Shown one piece after another: positions 37,502-46,214 of a stretch of 64,000 bases of DNA. The notes under the pieces were generated by a model. That model had not been told where the DNA came from and searched no databases. It worked only from the letters and a program-made list of their open reading frames with translations. A program made the position numbers and the translations under genes. Numbering within the stretch: position 1 is the first letter of the stretch; the number at the start of each line of letters is the position of its first letter. This DNA comes from Phytomonospora sp040655735. GTDB lineage: Bacteria > Actinomycetota > Actinomycetes > Mycobacteriales > Micromonosporaceae. Location: positions 310,001-374,000 of the forward strand of contig NZ_JBFAKK010000003.1 in assembly GCF_040655735.1 (NCBI RefSeq). Reading direction: 5' to 3'.

Positions 37502-38362
37502 GTGGCAACGCCGGATCAAGTTGCAGCCCGTCGGAAGCTCGGGAACGAGCTTCGGCGGCTCAGGGTGGACCGCGAGCGCAGCGGGGCGGAGGTCGCCGAG
37601 GAACTGGGTTGGAACCAGTCGAAGGTGAGTCGTATCGAGCGGGCACAGACCATGGCTCAATTGGAAGACGTTGTGGCGCTGCTCGACTGCTACGGCATCG
37701 CAGCGGCCGAGCGCGCCGAACTGCTCCCGCTGGCCGCCGAGTCCATTGGCGGTCCCGGTGAGTGGCGCAACAGCACGCGATCGGGCCTCGCCCGCCGGCA
37801 GGCCGACTTTATCGCGCTAGAGCGCAGCGCCCGGACGATCCGGCACTACCAGCCGCTCTTCATACCCGGGTACATGCAGTTCGAGCCCTATGCCCGCAGC
37901 ATCATCGAGATGGCCGGCGCCCGCGACGTAGACCGCGCCCTGGCCTTCCGGCTCGCCCGCCGCGAGACCATGACGGCACCGCACGGCCCCGCCTACGCCA
38001 TCACGCTCATGGAGAGCGCCCTGCACTGGCGCCCGGTCGAGGTAGGCGACATGGCCGCCCAGCTCGCTCTCACGCTTGAACTGGCACAGCGCTCGAACGT
38101 CTCGCTACGCATCGTCCCGTTCAGCGAGCGACAGAGCTCGTTCATTCAGCACCCGCTCATGATCTTCGACTTCGAGGGCGACACGCCGACCGAAGCTCTC
38201 GTGGAGACCACGACCGCAGACCACCGCATCACCGATCCGAAGCCGATAGAGGCTCTGTCCACTTTCTTCGAACGAGTGACTTCCTCGGCACTGTCCGAAT
38301 CTGCTTCAATGGCGCTGATCCAACGGATCATGACCGCTCTACAGAGTGGACAGACGGACTAG
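37502..38362 (+). CDS. XRE-family regulator with DUF5753 domain
   Basis: A 286-residue protein. The N-terminal XRE helix-turn-helix (about residues 10-65: GNELRRLRVDRERSGAEVAEELGWNQSKVSRIERAQ) is followed by a C-terminal DUF5753 domain (about 100-275: QPLFIPGYMQFEPYARSI, NVSLRIVPF, HPLMIFDF), the architecture of actinobacterial regulators that pair with a DUF397 protein. The start is GTG 37502. It is followed by the DUF397 gene after 15 bp. It probably represses element transfer genes through the operators at 37470 and 39901-39960; that link is inferred. Confidence 0.9.
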   Translation: MATPDQVAARRKLGNELRRLRVDRERSGAEVAEELGWNQSKVSRIERAQTMAQLEDVVALLDCYGIAAAERAELLPLAAESIGGPGEWRNSTRSGLARRQADFIALERSARTIRHYQPLFIPGYMQFEPYARSIIEMAGARDVDRALAFRLARRETMTAPHGPAYAITLMESALHWRPVEVGDMAAQLALTLELAQRSNVSLRIVPFSERQSSFIQHPLMIFDFEGDTPTEALVETTTADHRITDPKPIEALSTFFERVTSSALSESASMALIQRIMTALQSGQTD

Positions 38363-38377
38363 AGCTAGCGAGGTCTA

Positions 38378-38581
38378 ATGACAACTGCCAGCGAGTTCAC
38401 CACCGCCAAGTGGCGCAAGTCGACCGGTTCCGGCGACGGGAACTGTGTTGAAGTGGCGTCCGTAGCCGCTTCGACCGGGGTTCGGGACAGCAAGGTCAGT
38501 GACAGTCCGGTGCTGGTCACCGCGCACGCCGAGTGGCGCGGGTTCCTCAACGACCTGCGCGAAGGTGCGTTCGACCTGTAA
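38378..38581 (+). CDS. DUF397 protein
   Basis: A 67-residue DUF397 protein (SEFTTAKWRKSTGSGDGNCVEVA ... VRDSKVSDSPVLVTAHAEWRGFLNDLREGAFDL), the typical small partner encoded after XRE/DUF5753 regulators. The pairs behave as toxin-antitoxin-like or regulatory modules. It starts with ATG 38378, 15 bp after the regulator, so the two are one transcription unit, ended by the hairpin at 38590-38616. Confidence 0.9.
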   Translation: MTTASEFTTAKWRKSTGSGDGNCVEVASVAASTGVRDSKVSDSPVLVTAHAEWRGFLNDLREGAFDL

Positions 38582-38589
38582 CCATCGTC

Positions 38590-38616
38590 AGGGCTCGCGC
38601 CGGTGGTGCGAGCCCT
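38590..38616 (+). terminator. Hairpin after the DUF397 gene
   Basis: Arms AGGGCTCGC (38590-38598) and GCGAGCCCT (38608-38616) form a 9-bp stem with a 9-nt loop. It lies 8 bp after the DUF397 stop and before the MFS transporter ribosome site. It also contains the GTG at 38603, which is why I do not use that GTG as the transporter start. Confidence 0.5.
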
Positions 38617-38635
38617 GCCACCCCCAAGGAGCGTT

Positions 38636-39859
38636 TTGACGGCCTCACCGGCGAAGGAAGATGAGCACGCCACCTCTCCGCGGCGTGGGTTCCCCCTGCT
38701 CTGGTCATCTTCGGCGATCTCGGCCGTCGGCGACGGCACGTACAAGGTCGCCGCGCCCCTTCTGGCCGCCTACCTGACTCGTGATCCCGTCGCGGTGTCC
38801 CTGGTCAGTGCTGCGGCGGCGCTGCCGTGGTTCCTCGTCGGGTTCTGGTCCGGCGCCGTGGTGGATCGGCTTCCCCGTCGCGCGGTGATGCTCTGCGCAG
38901 ACCTGGCACGCGCCGCTGGCTTGGCGCTGCTGATTGCCCTGCTCGTGTCCGGCGTGGGCTCGGTGCCCCTGCTTGCGGTCACGTCGTTTCTGATGGTGAG
39001 CGGGCAGGCTTTCTTCGACGCGGCTAGCCAAGCGTTGGTGCCTCACCTTGTGGGAAGAGACGACGATGCGCTAGCGCGCGCGAACGGCCGGCTGTTCTCT
39101 GCTGACACCGCCGGACAAGCGCTCATAGGTCCGCCTTTGGGCGGCGCTCTCTTCGTGGTCGCGCCATGGGTGCCGTTCCTGCTCACGGCGTTCACGTTTT
39201 CCAGCTCTGCTGCGTTTCTCGCTGGCCTGCCGAAGGTGCCGCGCCCTGTCCACGAGACTGAACAGAGCTTGATCGCCGCCGCGAAAGAGGGCTTTCGGTA
39301 CCTGTTCCGCTCCCGCACTCTGGTGCTGCTCGCGCTGGGCCTCACGGCGTACAACGTCGCTTACAACATCGGTTCCGCGACGCTTGTTCTGTACGTGCAG
39401 GACGATCTACGGCTGAGCGAAATTGTGTTCGGCCTTCTCATGGCCGCTTCATCTGTTGGGGCGGTGGCGACTGGCTTGGCCTCCGCCCGGATCCTAAAGG
39501 TCTTGGGCACGTCCGGCGCGGTCGTCGGCGGTATCGGACTGCAAGCGGTCGGCTGGCTCGCGCTCCTCTTCGCCCCGTGGACGTGGTTCACCGCCTTGGC
39601 GTTCGTGCTGCTCGGAGCGGCGTCGACGGTCGTCACGGTCGGCGCCGTAACGGCGCGTCAGCGAGCGGTTCCTGACCGGCTGCTGGGACGGGTCGTTTCA
39701 GCTTTCCGGTTGATCGGCAACGGCGCTGCACCGATCGGGTCGGCAGCCGGCGGTTTCCTCGCGGCTGGCGCCACCTTGCGTGTTCCCATGGTGGTCTCGG
39801 TGATCCTGCTGGTCATCACAGGTTCCTTGATCGGGCTCGCTCTTCGACGAGCGAACTAA
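38636..39859 (+). CDS. MFS transporter (drug-efflux type)
   Basis: A 407-residue major facilitator with about 12 hydrophobic segments. It starts SAISAVGDGTYKVAAPLLAAYLTRDPVAVSLVSAA, the MFS-3 type N-terminal helix pair, and includes VVDRLPRRAVMLCADLARA, the signature loop with D and RR. Such proteins export drugs or other compounds by proton antiport. TTG 38636 is chosen because AAGGAG lies close upstream; a GTG at 38603 lies inside a hairpin. It could be resistance cargo of the AICE. Confidence 0.85.
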   Translation: MTASPAKEDEHATSPRRGFPLLWSSSAISAVGDGTYKVAAPLLAAYLTRDPVAVSLVSAAAALPWFLVGFWSGAVVDRLPRRAVMLCADLARAAGLALLIALLVSGVGSVPLLAVTSFLMVSGQAFFDAASQALVPHLVGRDDDALARANGRLFSADTAGQALIGPPLGGALFVVAPWVPFLLTAFTFSSSAAFLAGLPKVPRPVHETEQSLIAAAKEGFRYLFRSRTLVLLALGLTAYNVAYNIGSATLVLYVQDDLRLSEIVFGLLMAASSVGAVATGLASARILKVLGTSGAVVGGIGLQAVGWLALLFAPWTWFTALAFVLLGAASTVVTVGAVTARQRAVPDRLLGRVVSAFRLIGNGAAPIGSAAGGFLAAGATLRVPMVVSVILLVITGSLIGLALRRAN

Positions 39860-39894
39860 CCCAAAAAATTCTGCACTCAGTCGCACCGAACCGC

Positions 39895-39923
39895 TTGACA
39901 TCGTGCATAGGCACGATTTAAGT
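39895..39923 (+). promoter_or_regulatory. Promoter with an operator in its spacer
   Basis: TTGACA (39895-39900) is a perfect -35 hexamer. The next 16-17 bases are the operator TCGTGCATAGGCACGA (39901-39916), followed by an AT-rich -10 region (TTTAAG, 39917-39922). Placing an operator exactly between -35 and -10 is a classic way to block RNA polymerase. The promoter would drive the transfer-gene operon starting at 40039. Confidence 0.6.
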
Positions 39924-39936
39924 TTCTCCCATGCTC

Positions 39937-39960
39937 CACATCGTGCATATGCACAATGTG
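39937..39960. promoter_or_regulatory. Extended operator copy 3
   Basis: CACATCGTGCAT and ATGCACAATGTG form a 24-bp palindrome with only one mismatched pair. Its core TCGTGCATATGCACAA is the third copy of the element operator. It lies just downstream of the promoter at 39895, giving two operators for one promoter. Confidence 0.55.
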
Positions 39961-40038
39961 CGGCATCGAAGGGAGGCCCGGTGGTTGCACCCGCCGGACC
40001 TCGAAACCGGGTCACCAACCTGGAAGGAGAGCTGACCC

Positions 40039-40356
40039 ATGACGATCCTTGCACCTCACCCGGTCGAAGACTGGGACGACCGGGAGCCGACCGCCGCCGA
40101 GCTTCGTGCGATCGAAGCCGAGTGGCCGCGGATCGCGGCGGAGGTCGCCGACCTCGATAGCGCCTTTGAGCGCTACTCGGTGACGCTGGACGTCGCCGAC
40201 CTCGAATACCGGCCGGAGGCGCCGGCGACCGGCCGGACGCTGGTGTTCACCGCCCGCCGCGACCTGGCGCAGGCCGAGCGTGACTCGGCGATCCTGGCGA
40301 CCGCGAACGCCTTCCACGCCGAATGCGGCGTGTACTACTGGACGGCGGCGGCGTGA
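40039..40356 (+). CDS. Small AICE protein (DUF6284-like)
   Basis: A 105-residue acidic protein, first gene of the transfer operon. Its sequence (TAAELRAIEAEWPRIAAEVADLDSAFERYSVTLDVADLEYRP.. ARRDLAQAERDSAILAT) fits the DUF6284-type proteins seen near the start of AICE operons. It has no membrane segment and no known function. ATG 40039 has GGAAGGAGAG upstream. The next gene starts at the overlapping TGATG. Confidence 0.6.
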   Translation: MTILAPHPVEDWDDREPTAAELRAIEAEWPRIAAEVADLDSAFERYSVTLDVADLEYRPEAPATGRTLVFTARRDLAQAERDSAILATANAFHAECGVYYWTAAA

Positions 40357-40763
40357 TGCGGCTGTCGCGAGTGCACCGGGATGACTGGACCGTTGCCGGG
40401 CTAGTCCCGGCCATGTACGAATCCACGTTCGGCGACGACTACGCCACCGCTGCGGTGATGCTGATCGAGGGCCACGGCATGTGGCTGCGACGCAGCGAGT
40501 TCCTCGACTGCATCAACGCCGACTGGGAAGACGACGCCATGAGCGTCACCGTCAACTGGATCGGACTCGGGCGGGTCACCAGCTCCGATGCCGCTGATGA
40601 GGTCGAGGTGTTGCACCTGGCCGCGTCGATGGCCAGCCCCGACGTTCACGTCTCGATCGCCTGGGCGCTGCCCAGGCTCATCCCCGCCACCGGCTACCAG
40701 GTCTTGGCGTCACTCGCCTACGCCGCGGGTCACGCGCTCGTGCTGGGCGGTGACCAGTCGTGA
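40356..40763 (+). CDS. Hypothetical AICE protein
   Basis: A 135-residue protein of unknown family starting at the ATG that overlaps the previous stop (TGATG). It contains helical segments and a repeated hydrophobic pattern (SIAWALPRLIPATGYQVLASLAYAAGHALVL) near the C-terminus, perhaps an amphipathic region. Position two in the transfer operon. Confidence 0.5.
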   Translation: MRLSRVHRDDWTVAGLVPAMYESTFGDDYATAAVMLIEGHGMWLRRSEFLDCINADWEDDAMSVTVNWIGLGRVTSSDAADEVEVLHLAASMASPDVHVSIAWALPRLIPATGYQVLASLAYAAGHALVLGGDQS

Positions 40764-41122
40764 GGGCCTTCGACTACGACCCCGACGGCACCCGACACGC
40801 GGGCATGCCCACCTACCCCTACCGCATGGCACCGGCCGGTCTGGCCACGCGCCGCCAGCTCGCCGCCATCGGCCTGACCCCCGGCACCAGCGAACCCAAG
40901 GCACAGATCGTGTGGCGCCTCGGTGCCCGCGTCGCGTTCCTCTACGACGTCGCGACGGCCCGGCCGAAGCGACCGGCCACACCGGCACAGCTCGCCGCGC
41001 TGACCAAGGCAATGCGCGCCCGCCGGGTCTGCGAGCAGTGCCAGACCGAACAGCCCTACTGCGTGTCCACGAAGTACGGCGCCTGCGCATCGTGCATCAC
41101 CGAGTGGGAGAAGGCCGCGTGA
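40760..41122 (+). CDS. RRQRL-motif zinc-binding protein
   Basis: A 120-residue protein with the AICE-typical block GLATRRQLAAIGLTPG and a C-terminal zinc-ribbon-like CEQCQTEQPYC..GACASC pattern. Such proteins occur in many actinobacterial conjugative elements next to transfer genes. It overlaps its neighbours at both ends, including by one base with the next gene. Role unknown, probably in transfer or regulation. Confidence 0.75.
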   Translation: MRAFDYDPDGTRHAGMPTYPYRMAPAGLATRRQLAAIGLTPGTSEPKAQIVWRLGARVAFLYDVATARPKRPATPAQLAALTKAMRARRVCEQCQTEQPYCVSTKYGACASCITEWEKAA

Positions 41123-41331
41123 TGGCCGCGCCCACGGTCGCCGCCGCCTACCGGCTCGCGGCCTGCGCACCGGCCGACGTGCGTTTCGCCGGCGGCGCGG
41201 CCTGCCCGATGTGCGACGCGGATCTGACCGCGACGCGCATCGGCTGGACCTGCCGTCCTTGTGCGGCCGGTTGGGACTTCCGCGGCCAGCACGGCACCTG
41301 GCACACCACCCCCGTTCACACCTCTCGATAG
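41122..41331 (+). CDS. Small zinc-finger protein
   Basis: A 69-residue protein with CPMCDADLTATRIGWTCRPCAAGW, a clear C-x2-C...C-x2-C zinc finger. It starts at an ATG overlapping the previous stop (TGATG). It belongs to the AICE transfer operon; function unknown. Confidence 0.6.
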   Translation: MAAPTVAAAYRLAACAPADVRFAGGAACPMCDADLTATRIGWTCRPCAAGWDFRGQHGTWHTTPVHTSR

Positions 41332-41341
41332 GAGCCCCGTC

Positions 41342-41599
41342 ATGACTCACGTTCCCGCCACCACGCAGTTCCCCGCGACCGTCACCGTCGAACTCGACTA
41401 CGACCCCGCCACCGGTGCGTGGCCGGCCTACACCGTCGTCTTCGACGACGCCTACAGCCTGCGCAAGCTCATGCACGACATGAGCAACGACCCCGGCGCC
41501 TGGGTGCACCTGCCCAACGGTGACGACACGATCGTCGTCCGCGTCCGCCGCATCCGCCAGCTCACCGTTCACGGTGATGTCGAGGGCGGTGACGAGTAG
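41342..41599 (+). CDS. Small AICE protein
   Basis: An 85-residue, mostly beta-rich protein (ATVTVELDYDPATGAWPAYTVVFDD.. VRVRRIRQL) without membrane segments. AGGAG precedes ATG 41342. Its stop shares a base with the GTG of the next gene. Function unknown. Confidence 0.5.
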   Translation: MTHVPATTQFPATVTVELDYDPATGAWPAYTVVFDDAYSLRKLMHDMSNDPGAWVHLPNGDDTIVVRVRRIRQLTVHGDVEGGDE

Positions 41600-42486
41600 T
41601 GGCCTCGCAGCCTCAGGCACAGACCCCATCGTTCGGGCATGTCGTCATGACCGGCGCGGCGTCGTTGGTGGTCACCACCTCCATCCTCGCGGTCGTCGCC
41701 GCGGCGTTCGCGTTGTCCTTCGACGCGACGACGGCGGTAGCGCAGGCGGCGCACATGCGCGCCGAACTGGCGTGGCTGCTGTCGATCGCCATCGACGGCG
41801 CGATGATGGTCGGCGCGATCGCCGCTCTGGTCATGCAGCGCATCCGCGGCAGCCACCGAGCAGCGCTCTACCCATGGTCGGTCGTCGGCGCCGGCGCACT
41901 GATCTCGATCGCCTGCAACGGCCTGCACGCCATCGGCGAACCCGGCGCGGCGTTGGAACTGTCGCCGGACACCCGGTTCATCGTCTCGGCCATCCCCGCC
42001 GTGATGCTCGCGCTGACCGTCCACCTTGTCGTTGAGCTCATCAACGCCGTCACGTCGAAGCCACGCCGAGCGGACACCACGCCGGACACGACGGACACCA
42101 CGCCGAACGGCCCGAACGCGGCCCCGGTCGCGCCGTCCAACGGTGTCCGACCGGTACCGGCCGCAGTGGACACCACAACGGACAGCGTGACCCGCGAGCC
42201 GTCGCGCGAACTCGTGCCGGTGGACACCGCGCCGGACGCACTGGACGTCACCGAACCCGACTCGGGACCCGTCGCGGTGCTGTGGGATGCCTACTGGGAG
42301 CGCATGGACGTGCCGCCGAACTCCAAGGGCGGCGCGGCTGCCGCGGAGTACTTCCGGCGGGTCCTGGCGCGCGAACCGGTGAGCGTGCGGATCGTGGCCG
42401 AAGCCGCCGGCGTCTCGACCGGCGTCACCGGCAACGTGCTCCCGCAGGCTAAGGCCGCCGCCGTTGCGCTGGGGGTGCTGTCGTGA
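41599..42486 (+). CDS. DUF2637-type membrane protein (spread-type)
   Basis: A 295-residue membrane protein. Four hydrophobic segments (about residues 15-37, 58-80, 88-108, 120-140) form a DUF2637-like domain, followed by a Thr/Asp/Pro-rich linker and a C-terminal winged-helix-like segment (VSVRIVAEAAGVSTGVTGNVLPQAKAAAVALGVL). DUF2637 proteins are encoded beside TraB/FtsK-type transfer genes and are thought to help intramycelial plasmid spreading. The next gene overlaps as GTGA. Confidence 0.7.
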   Translation: MASQPQAQTPSFGHVVMTGAASLVVTTSILAVVAAAFALSFDATTAVAQAAHMRAELAWLLSIAIDGAMMVGAIAALVMQRIRGSHRAALYPWSVVGAGALISIACNGLHAIGEPGAALELSPDTRFIVSAIPAVMLALTVHLVVELINAVTSKPRRADTTPDTTDTTPNGPNAAPVAPSNGVRPVPAAVDTTTDSVTREPSRELVPVDTAPDALDVTEPDSGPVAVLWDAYWERMDVPPNSKGGAAAAEYFRRVLAREPVSVRIVAEAAGVSTGVTGNVLPQAKAAAVALGVLS

Positions 42487-43976
42487 GCACCGAAACGCTT
42501 CCCGACACCACCCCGCAGGCCACCGCCGCAGAGATGCCCGCGATGGGCGCCGACAAGGGCACTGAGCTGCCGCAGGTGCCCGTAGAGGTCCCCGGCGTGG
42601 GTGCGGCTCGCACGGTGGTCGTGTGGGGCGGTGCGGGGGCGGTGCTGGTCATGGCCACCGTGGCGCAGCTCGCCGGGCGCTGGCCACTCGCGGCGGCGGG
42701 TGTGGCGGTGTCGCTGCTGCTCGGACTGTGGGCCTGGCGCCGTCGCGCCGCGGCCCGGAAAGCCGCTGCCGCTGCCGGCGGGAAACTCGGCGGGAAGCTC
42801 GGCGCGCACCGCTCCGGGGGACTTGGGAAGGGCTCGCGTGCCCGTCGCCGCGCGGCTCGTAAAGCCGCCGCCGCGGCCAAACGGGACCGTAAAGCCGCCG
42901 CGACGGGTGGACACGCCGGAGGCAAGTCCGGACGGTCGAAGCGCGCCGATGGACGCGCGGCGAACAAGGCTGGACGGAAGCGTTCGGGTGCGTCCAAGTC
43001 GCGCGGTGGCCTGTCCGGCGGTGGCCGCGCTGGCGGTGGCCGGAGTGGACGGCTTAACGGGTCGTCGGCTCGCCGTGGCGCGGTGGGTGGACGCGCGGGG
43101 CGTCGGGTGTCCGGGGCGACCGGACGCGCCCGCCGGGCTGTCCAGAAACGCTCGCGCGGGATCCGGATTTGGGCTAGCTCGCGGGGCGCTTGGTGGGCCA
43201 CGTGGCGGATCACGAGCGTCACGGGGGCGCTGCTGTGGCTGGCCGCGATCGGCGCATGGCGCCTGGGGCAGTTGCTCGTTCCGGCTGTCGGGTGGGCGCT
43301 GGGCGCGCTGGCCTTGCTCGGCGCTCGCATGGCCGGAGCCATCTGGCGCGGTATCCGCCGGCGCCTGCACACCCACACCACCCGTCGACTGTCGCATCCG
43401 ACACCCCGCGTGGCGCGTACCGCCTGGCGCTCCCTGATCTATGTCGCCATCGCCGAGCGCACCACCCCGGCACGACCCCCGGTTCCCGCCCACGGTGGCA
43501 CCCGCCCGGCACCGGCCTCACGGCCGATGTCTCCGATCCCGCTCAACATCGAGTTGCTTCTCAGGGGCGCTCGACCCGTCACACCCGCACCGACACGGAG
43601 GTTCTTCGACATGCACCCCGCTCTGGTTTCCCTGGTAGAGGCCGCGTCCGACCTCGGCGCGTGGCAGCCCGACACCGCCTCCGACGGTTCCTACCTGGTG
43701 ATGGACCTGCACCGGTTCTTCCAGGCCGTCCCCACCGCGATGGAAGCTCTCGCCGCGGCGTTCGTCCAGGTCGCCAACAACCTCGACGGCACGACGTACT
43801 TCACCGGCTATGAGAACGCCGGCGGCATGGCGCAGCTCCTCAACGTCGTCAAGGACGGCGCCGACGACGCCGCGCACCGCTTCTACCTCTCCGAGCAGAC
43901 CGAGATTGACCGGCTCACCAACGCCCGCACCGACGAAGCCGGCCGCGACGCGATCGCCAACGCCGACCACAGCTAG
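42483..43976 (+). CDS. Basic membrane protein of the transfer region
   Basis: A 497-residue protein with two N-terminal hydrophobic segments (about residues 42-80), a long lysine/arginine/glycine/alanine-rich region (about 85-235: RKAAAAAGGKLGGKLG, RRRAARKAAAAAKRD..), two more hydrophobic segments (about 250-285), and a folded acidic C-terminus (about 375-490: MEALAAAFVQVANNLDGTTYF). The basic region is histone-H1-like and would bind DNA, a natural property for a transfer accessory membrane protein. The family is a spread-gene-like one; not firmly assigned. Confidence 0.55.
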   Translation: MSTETLPDTTPQATAAEMPAMGADKGTELPQVPVEVPGVGAARTVVVWGGAGAVLVMATVAQLAGRWPLAAAGVAVSLLLGLWAWRRRAAARKAAAAAGGKLGGKLGAHRSGGLGKGSRARRRAARKAAAAAKRDRKAAATGGHAGGKSGRSKRADGRAANKAGRKRSGASKSRGGLSGGGRAGGGRSGRLNGSSARRGAVGGRAGRRVSGATGRARRAVQKRSRGIRIWASSRGAWWATWRITSVTGALLWLAAIGAWRLGQLLVPAVGWALGALALLGARMAGAIWRGIRRRLHTHTTRRLSHPTPRVARTAWRSLIYVAIAERTTPARPPVPAHGGTRPAPASRPMSPIPLNIELLLRGARPVTPAPTRRFFDMHPALVSLVEAASDLGAWQPDTASDGSYLVMDLHRFFQAVPTAMEALAAAFVQVANNLDGTTYFTGYENAGGMAQLLNVVKDGADDAAHRFYLSEQTEIDRLTNARTDEAGRDAIANADHS

Positions 43977-44037
43977 CCGACTCGGGGCCGCGCCCACCTC
44001 GCGGCGCGGCCCCACCCCGAGAGAGGACACACCCGCC

Positions 44038-44265
44038 ATGACCAGCAGCGGAACCGGCTACACCTACTACGTCTCCTACTCCCACCCCACCGGGTTCGGC
44101 GCCACCGCCGTCACCTACCCCGAACCCCTGGCGACATGGGACGCGGTGATGGATCTCAGCCGCGACATCGCCGCGCGCAACACCTTCACCGGCCCGGCGA
44201 TCGTCATCAGCTTCCAGCTCCTCACCGCACCGACCGCGCCCACAACCGTCCACATCGGTCAGTAA
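44038..44265 (+). CDS. Small AICE protein
   Basis: A 75-residue protein (YTYYVSYSHPTGFGATAVTYPEPLATWDAVMDLSRDIA..) starting at ATG 44038, with GAGAGGACAC upstream. It sits directly before the FtsK-like gene and is probably co-transcribed with it. No motif recognised. Confidence 0.5.
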   Translation: MTSSGTGYTYYVSYSHPTGFGATAVTYPEPLATWDAVMDLSRDIAARNTFTGPAIVISFQLLTAPTAPTTVHIGQ

Positions 44266-44277
44266 GGGGTTCCCGAA

Positions 44278-46212
44278 ATGGCTACTCAGCAGCAGATTCA
44301 AGCCCTGAAATCTCCGCTGTGGCGGGCGGTCGTATCGCAGCCGTGGCCGTGGCGCGGGTACTGCTCACCGCCGCCGCTGGCGGTGCTCGCCTACGCCCTC
44401 GGCGTGGTTCTCTACCCGATCCCGCTGGGCACCGGATCGCTGATCGTCGGCCTGTTGGGCGCGGCGCTTGCGGTGACGATCGCCGTAGCGTCGAAGCACG
44501 TTCACATCCTCGGACTGGCCTATGCCGCCGCCGCTACGGCCGCGGTCGGCGCGTGGCTTATCTACGCCAACATCAACCCCACGTTCGCCGTGTTCGACAT
44601 GGCCATCACCGGGGACGCGTTGACCGTGCTCGGCATCGGAACCGCGGTGCTGCTGCCGCTGTGGGTGGCGGTGAAGCGGTGGGCGCGACGGCACCCCGAC
44701 GGGTTGCCGATCCCCTCGCCGGTCGCGCAGGTGGCGCAGGCGCTGGGCATCGACTCCGATAAGCGCCTGATCGAGCGGGCCGCGGCGCTGGCCGGACTGC
44801 GCGGCGTGTCCTACGTGGACACCATCACCGCACCTGGCGGACGCCGCATCACAGCCACGACCTCGCCGGCCGGTTCGACCGTGGACGACGTGTTGCGCTC
44901 CGCACGCCGCCTTGAGCACGCGATGGGAGCGGCCTACAAGGGCGCGCTGCGCGTCGAAGGCGCCACCGACCGCCCCGGCGTCCGGGACTTCTACCTGCAC
45001 GTGTCCGAGACCGATGCCCTCGCCGAAGACGTGACCTTCCCCGACGACACCTCGCCGCTGTCGATCGTCAACCCGCTGTGGATCGGCCGCTACGCCGACT
45101 CGACCGCGTTGGAAGTGCTGCTGCCGGAGAACTCCGGGAAGATCTTCGGAGTCCGCGGGTCGGGCAAGTCCGGCGGCCTGCACGCCATCATCCGCCAACT
45201 GACCCGCTGCACGGACAACGTCACGTTGCTCATCGACCCCAAGCGCGGCCCCCTCGCGGGACCGTGGGTGGCGCCGTGGGTGCTCGGGCGAACCGACCAC
45301 CCGGTGATTCCCATGGTCGCCGGCACCCTCGCCGAAGCCGAACGCATGATGGAAATGCTGCTCGCGATCGGCGCCGACCGCGTCTCACGCCTGGTCAGCG
45401 CGGACAAGGTGACGATCTCGCCGAAGCTCCCGCACATTCAGGTCATCATCGACGAGCTTCCCCAACTGGTGAAGTCGGCGAAGTTCACGACGCGACTGCA
45501 AGAGCTGGTGGCGCTCTACCGCGCCGCCGGCATCGACGTCATCGCCGCCGCGCAGCGCGGAACCGGCCCGCAGACCGGCGGCCGTGACCTCATCTCGCAG
45601 CTCCCGCTGTCGCTGGTCTACAAGGTCGCTGACCCCGCCGAAGCCTGGCAGGTGTTGCAGGGCAACGGCGCCAACCGCATCAAAATCGAAGACTTCGAGC
45701 ACCCTGGCAGCCTCAAAGCGTTCAACACCGGCGCCACCGACCGCGACATCCCTGCCCGCACCGCCTTCACCCCCGTCGATGACATCCCCGCCATCGCCGA
45801 AGCCCACGCCGCCAACACCACCGACCTCGACCCCGACGCCCTCGCCGTAGCGCGCCGCTTCGGCTGGGACGACCGGTGGACGACCGGGACCGGCCTGCAC
45901 ATCATGAACGCCATCCGCACCGAAAACGGCGTCGCGCCCGACGGCGCCGACCTCGACATGTTGCGCGACGCTGTGTCGGTCATGCCCGACACCGACAAGC
46001 TCACCACCGAACTACTCGCCACCCGCCTGGCCGCACACAACCCGCGCCGCTGGGCCGACATCACCGCACAAGACATCCGCACCGCCATGGACACCGCCGG
46101 CGTTCCCCGCAAGGGACTCAAAGAGTCCCCACTGTGGCCGGAGATGTCCTCCCCGCGCGGGTACCGGCTAGACGACATCACCGCCGCGATCGTCCGCCAC
46201 AACCGGCCCTAA
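44278..46212 (+). CDS. FtsK/SpoIIIE-type DNA transfer protein
   Basis: A 644-residue membrane-anchored DNA translocase, the main transfer protein of the AICE. Membrane segments are at about residues 22-55 and 60-130. The motor has FGVRGSGKSGG (Walker A, about 291-300), DNVTLLIDPKRGPLAGPW and VIIDELPQLV (Walker B, about 391-400), then IAAAQRGTGPQTGGRDLISQ, the RecA-like motif III region. A winged-helix-like C-terminus (about 560-640) would read the transfer site. In actinobacteria such TraB-like proteins move double-stranded DNA between hyphae. A nested inverted repeat follows the gene. Confidence 0.9.
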   Translation: MATQQQIQALKSPLWRAVVSQPWPWRGYCSPPPLAVLAYALGVVLYPIPLGTGSLIVGLLGAALAVTIAVASKHVHILGLAYAAAATAAVGAWLIYANINPTFAVFDMAITGDALTVLGIGTAVLLPLWVAVKRWARRHPDGLPIPSPVAQVAQALGIDSDKRLIERAAALAGLRGVSYVDTITAPGGRRITATTSPAGSTVDDVLRSARRLEHAMGAAYKGALRVEGATDRPGVRDFYLHVSETDALAEDVTFPDDTSPLSIVNPLWIGRYADSTALEVLLPENSGKIFGVRGSGKSGGLHAIIRQLTRCTDNVTLLIDPKRGPLAGPWVAPWVLGRTDHPVIPMVAGTLAEAERMMEMLLAIGADRVSRLVSADKVTISPKLPHIQVIIDELPQLVKSAKFTTRLQELVALYRAAGIDVIAAAQRGTGPQTGGRDLISQLPLSLVYKVADPAEAWQVLQGNGANRIKIEDFEHPGSLKAFNTGATDRDIPARTAFTPVDDIPAIAEAHAANTTDLDPDALAVARRFGWDDRWTTGTGLHIMNAIRTENGVAPDGADLDMLRDAVSVMPDTDKLTTELLATRLAAHNPRRWADITAQDIRTAMDTAGVPRKGLKESPLWPEMSSPRGYRLDDITAAIVRHNRP

Positions 46213-46214
46213 AA

